Assembly (NCBI GenBank): GCA_030035585.1
Contig: CM057461.1
Location: forward strand, 172,371,624-172,435,623
Direction of reading: 5' to 3'
Length of the DNA stretch: 64,000 nt
Origin: Dugong dugon
Taxonomy: Eukaryota; Chordata; Mammalia; Sirenia; Dugongidae
Position numbers and translations under genes: made by a program. The first letter of the stretch is position 1; each line of letters starts with the position of its first letter. The notes under the pieces are model-generated. The model had not been told where the DNA came from, did not search any database, and was given only the letters and a program-made list of their open reading frames with translations. Positions 61,512-64,000 of this stretch are shown in pieces.

Positions 61512-64000
61512 GTAAAGAGCCATGGATATCATATACTCTGCATTTGGAGGCAACAGTAGAAATTCTGAAAATTCAGTCCTGTTATTCTATTGAGGCTGAA
61601 AGAAAAGAAAAGCAAGCAATAGTAATATTTTTAGGCAGACCATTCAACAAAAAACTTTTCAACTGAGGTCATGCAGGCAATAGTCTGCAGAGAGTTTTCT
61701 AAACCAGGCCAGTAGAAGGGATCACAGTTTTTGATCCAAGCACTGTCTCCCCTTAAAAATTGTCCATAAATAGACACATGGTTTTCTTTCTGGCTGTCAA
61801 ATGACACTCTTACGTTTCAGATTTACTGTTAAGCCCCACTGCCATCAAGTCGATTCTGACTCATAGCGACCCCCTAGGACAGAGTAGAACTGCCCCATAG
61901 GGTTTCCAAGGATGTCATCTTTACGGAAGCAAACTGCCACGTCTTTTCTCCAGTGCAGCAACTGGTGGGTTCAAATCACTTACCTTTCAGTTAGCAGCCG
62001 AGCGCTTAACCACTGCATAGCCAGGGCTCCTTGATTTATTGTTAACTAAGTTAATACTGAGTTCTTGTCAAGTGTAAGTACAGGAACAGTTATGTTTTTT
62101 AGTACACATAAAAAACTAAGACCCCAAAAACTTTAGAGACTGCCTTGGGGTTTTACTGAAGCCGAGGAAGCCACTCAAGCACAGCTTTGCTATGGTTTGG
62201 GGTTTCTGACTGGTGTTTTATAACACTCTGTTTACCTAAACTTTAGTTAAGTTTAGGCTTCTGATATATTACCAAAATTCAGTTAGAGGAAATGATGCTT
62301 AATCAAACAGAAAACGACCTATGCCACCATGTATGACCTTGGACAAGTCATTTAACAAAAACAGTCCACCGTTCTCCCACTTGTGAAATGAGGAAGCTGG
62401 CTAAAATGAAATTTAAGATAACTTCTCAATCCATAGTTCTAAATCCACAGCTAAATGCTTTTAAGCATTTTCTTAAAAATAGGACTATGTATAAGTATGC
62501 AATTTCCAAGATATATAAACACAATGAAAGTATAATACAGAGAATTATCTGTCATAAGAGAAAAATATTATCTATTTCAGAACCTATGATATTTTTATTA
62601 CAGGAATTGTATACTGTCTTTCATAGAACTTGCCTTAAATGTTTTCAGTTAGCTTGCTGCTTATTGATTTGTCTACCTATTTTTAATACCTATAGATTCA
62701 GTGTAGTGTCATTCATACACAGAAAATAATAAAAACTAGGACACATTCTAATGTTCAGAAAAATTGAATTTTTATGCAGATATAATTACCCTGTATCCAA
62801 ATCCTTTATCAAAAAGTTGATGAACTATATAAATGAAATGACATTTGTGAAGTAGCCTAAGCTTAGAGAGGATCAAAAACAGGACAAAATGATAAAATAT
62901 GATCAATAAGTAAATTGCATACTTTTAAAGAAAGCAATATTTTATACAAGTACTATTTAATTATTGCAAAGATTAACAATATGTAAGGGTTCTGTCACTG
63001 TAAAGACTGTTTTACCTACTAGTTGGTAACTTACTGTTGAAAAGAAAGTCTTAAAAAGAAAATTTGTGCATAAAATCAGAGCTAAATTATAAAATGTTTT
63101 TTAAAAATGCTGTAAAGTCATACAAGCAGTTAATATTGGTAGATATCCATTTCTTTTTCATTGCTACCACTATGCAAGGTTCTATCAAAAAATTTTAAAA
63201 ATCTAGCAATTTATTTAAAAGTTTAATGAGGGAATTATAGAATTTTTTAAATAGAGTTCTTTTGCTAGTTACACAAAATAACCAGGCCATCAGTTCCCTT
63301 TTTACATAGGGCTTAGCTCATTTCTAGGGAGCAAATTTGTTCTATTATGGATATATTAGAAATAGAAAATATGTATATATTTATACCCTCTGGGCTTGAG
63401 TCATAGTTTGGAAGACAAGTAAAGGTGATACTGTCTCTGTGCTTTAGGGAAAGTGAGCCTCTTCCTGGGGACAGAGGCAATCTTTTGGGGCAGGCACTCA
63501 AGTTTCCTAAATGGTTGCAATGTAATTTCTTTCAGTGTAACGAGTATTTGTTGAGTGCCTTGTGGGTGCTTAGCTCAGTGCTAGCCACTGAAGGAAATAC
63601 GGACAAAGTATAACATGGTTTCTGCTCACAAGGCCCAATCCAACTACATCCAGATAAATCGATAAACTATTTAATTATTTTCTCACCAATCTGACAGGTG
63701 TTCTTTTGGCATTTACAATTCAGTCACTCAGACGGAGAGTGAGGAGGTAAATGCAAGTTCCACGTGAATTTTCCAGGGTATCTTCCTTCCATTTACTTGC
63801 ATCTTCATTGCAAAATTAGCAGGGCAAGTTGGGTTATTTCTGTTCTTTTAATACCATCAGTTCCAAGAGTTTTGTTGCAGTAGTTCATGGTAAGTGGTTT
63901 CTGTGTGATAATGTCACAAAGCACAACAAAAAAACAGAGTTCTGGTCAGTGAAACATCATGCACATAAAACAGGTTAAAAATAATAAGAAATCAGCCAAA
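61512..64000 (+). other. Intron after w30, with one AfroSINE and one exon-like segment
   Basis: Apart from the AfroSINE and an old MIR/L2-like phrase near 63535-63650, the region is AT-rich. The tail exon(s) of UNC80 are not found before 64000. The segment 63698-63746 is discussed in the findings. Confidence 0.5.
61833..62032 (-). mobile_element. AfroSINE, full length, with target-site duplication
   Basis: The complete structure is seen on the reverse strand, with head 'gccctggctatgcagtggtt', centre and tail. Flanking 'gatttactgttaa' (61820-61832) and 'gatttattgttaa' (62033-62045) are a 13-nt target-site duplication with one mismatch. Confidence 0.93.

Noticed and set aside
63440..63613. Segment 'gtgagcctcttcctggggac' as the next UNC80 exon
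   Set aside because: It begins with a Ser-Glu-Pro-like reading after 'aaag', but the following residues do not fit the remembered C-terminal tail and no donor in frame follows.

Overview
This window is vertebrate nuclear DNA: AT-rich, full of short exons with GT-AG introns, mammalian interspersed repeats and microsatellites. The most telling repeats are about a dozen tRNA-derived SINEs of the AfroSINE type (heads like 'ccctggtggcacagtggttaag', tails like 'ctatgagtcggaatcgactc') plus RTE/BovB-like LINEs that share the same 3' end. That pairing points to an afrotherian mammal, most likely a paenungulate such as an elephant or a relative. The species is an inference from repeat families; I could not search databases.

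One protein-coding gene runs through the window on the + strand: UNC80, which encodes the very large scaffold subunit of the NALCN sodium-leak channel complex. I can place 30 consecutive coding exons from 2087 to 61511. Their splice phases all fit together and they join into 4,367 nt (1,455 codons plus 2 nt) with no frameshift or stop. This is the middle and C-terminal part of the protein, a little under half of the roughly 3,260-residue mammalian protein. The 5' exons lie before the window and the final C-terminal exon(s) and 3' UTR lie after it. Exons are named w1-w30 here; these are window labels, not official exon numbers.

Layout: 1-2086 is intron with MIR remnants. 2087-23646 holds exons w1-w15, densely spaced, with MER5A-type DNA transposon remnants, MIRs, an antisense L1 3' end, a 22-bp minisatellite and a CA microsatellite. 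23647-27557 is an intron filled by an RTE element and an inverted RTE 3' fragment. 27558-36212 holds w16-w21, including a 36-nt microexon. 36213-44311 is the largest intron (8.1 kb) with an L1 3' region split by an RTE fragment. 44312-55756 holds w22-w29, with a TG microsatellite just after one splice donor and a cluster of three AfroSINEs around another exon pair. 55757-61372 is a 5.6-kb intron with a second long RTE copy. 61373-61511 is w30, followed by intron to the window end.

I found no new gene system. The most useful second-look items are two unannotated exon-like segments (45011-45074 and 63698-63746), a tandem NAGNAG acceptor, a run of five phase 2-2 symmetric exons, a long RTE inverted repeat, and a possible minus-strand retrocopy at 47951-48148.
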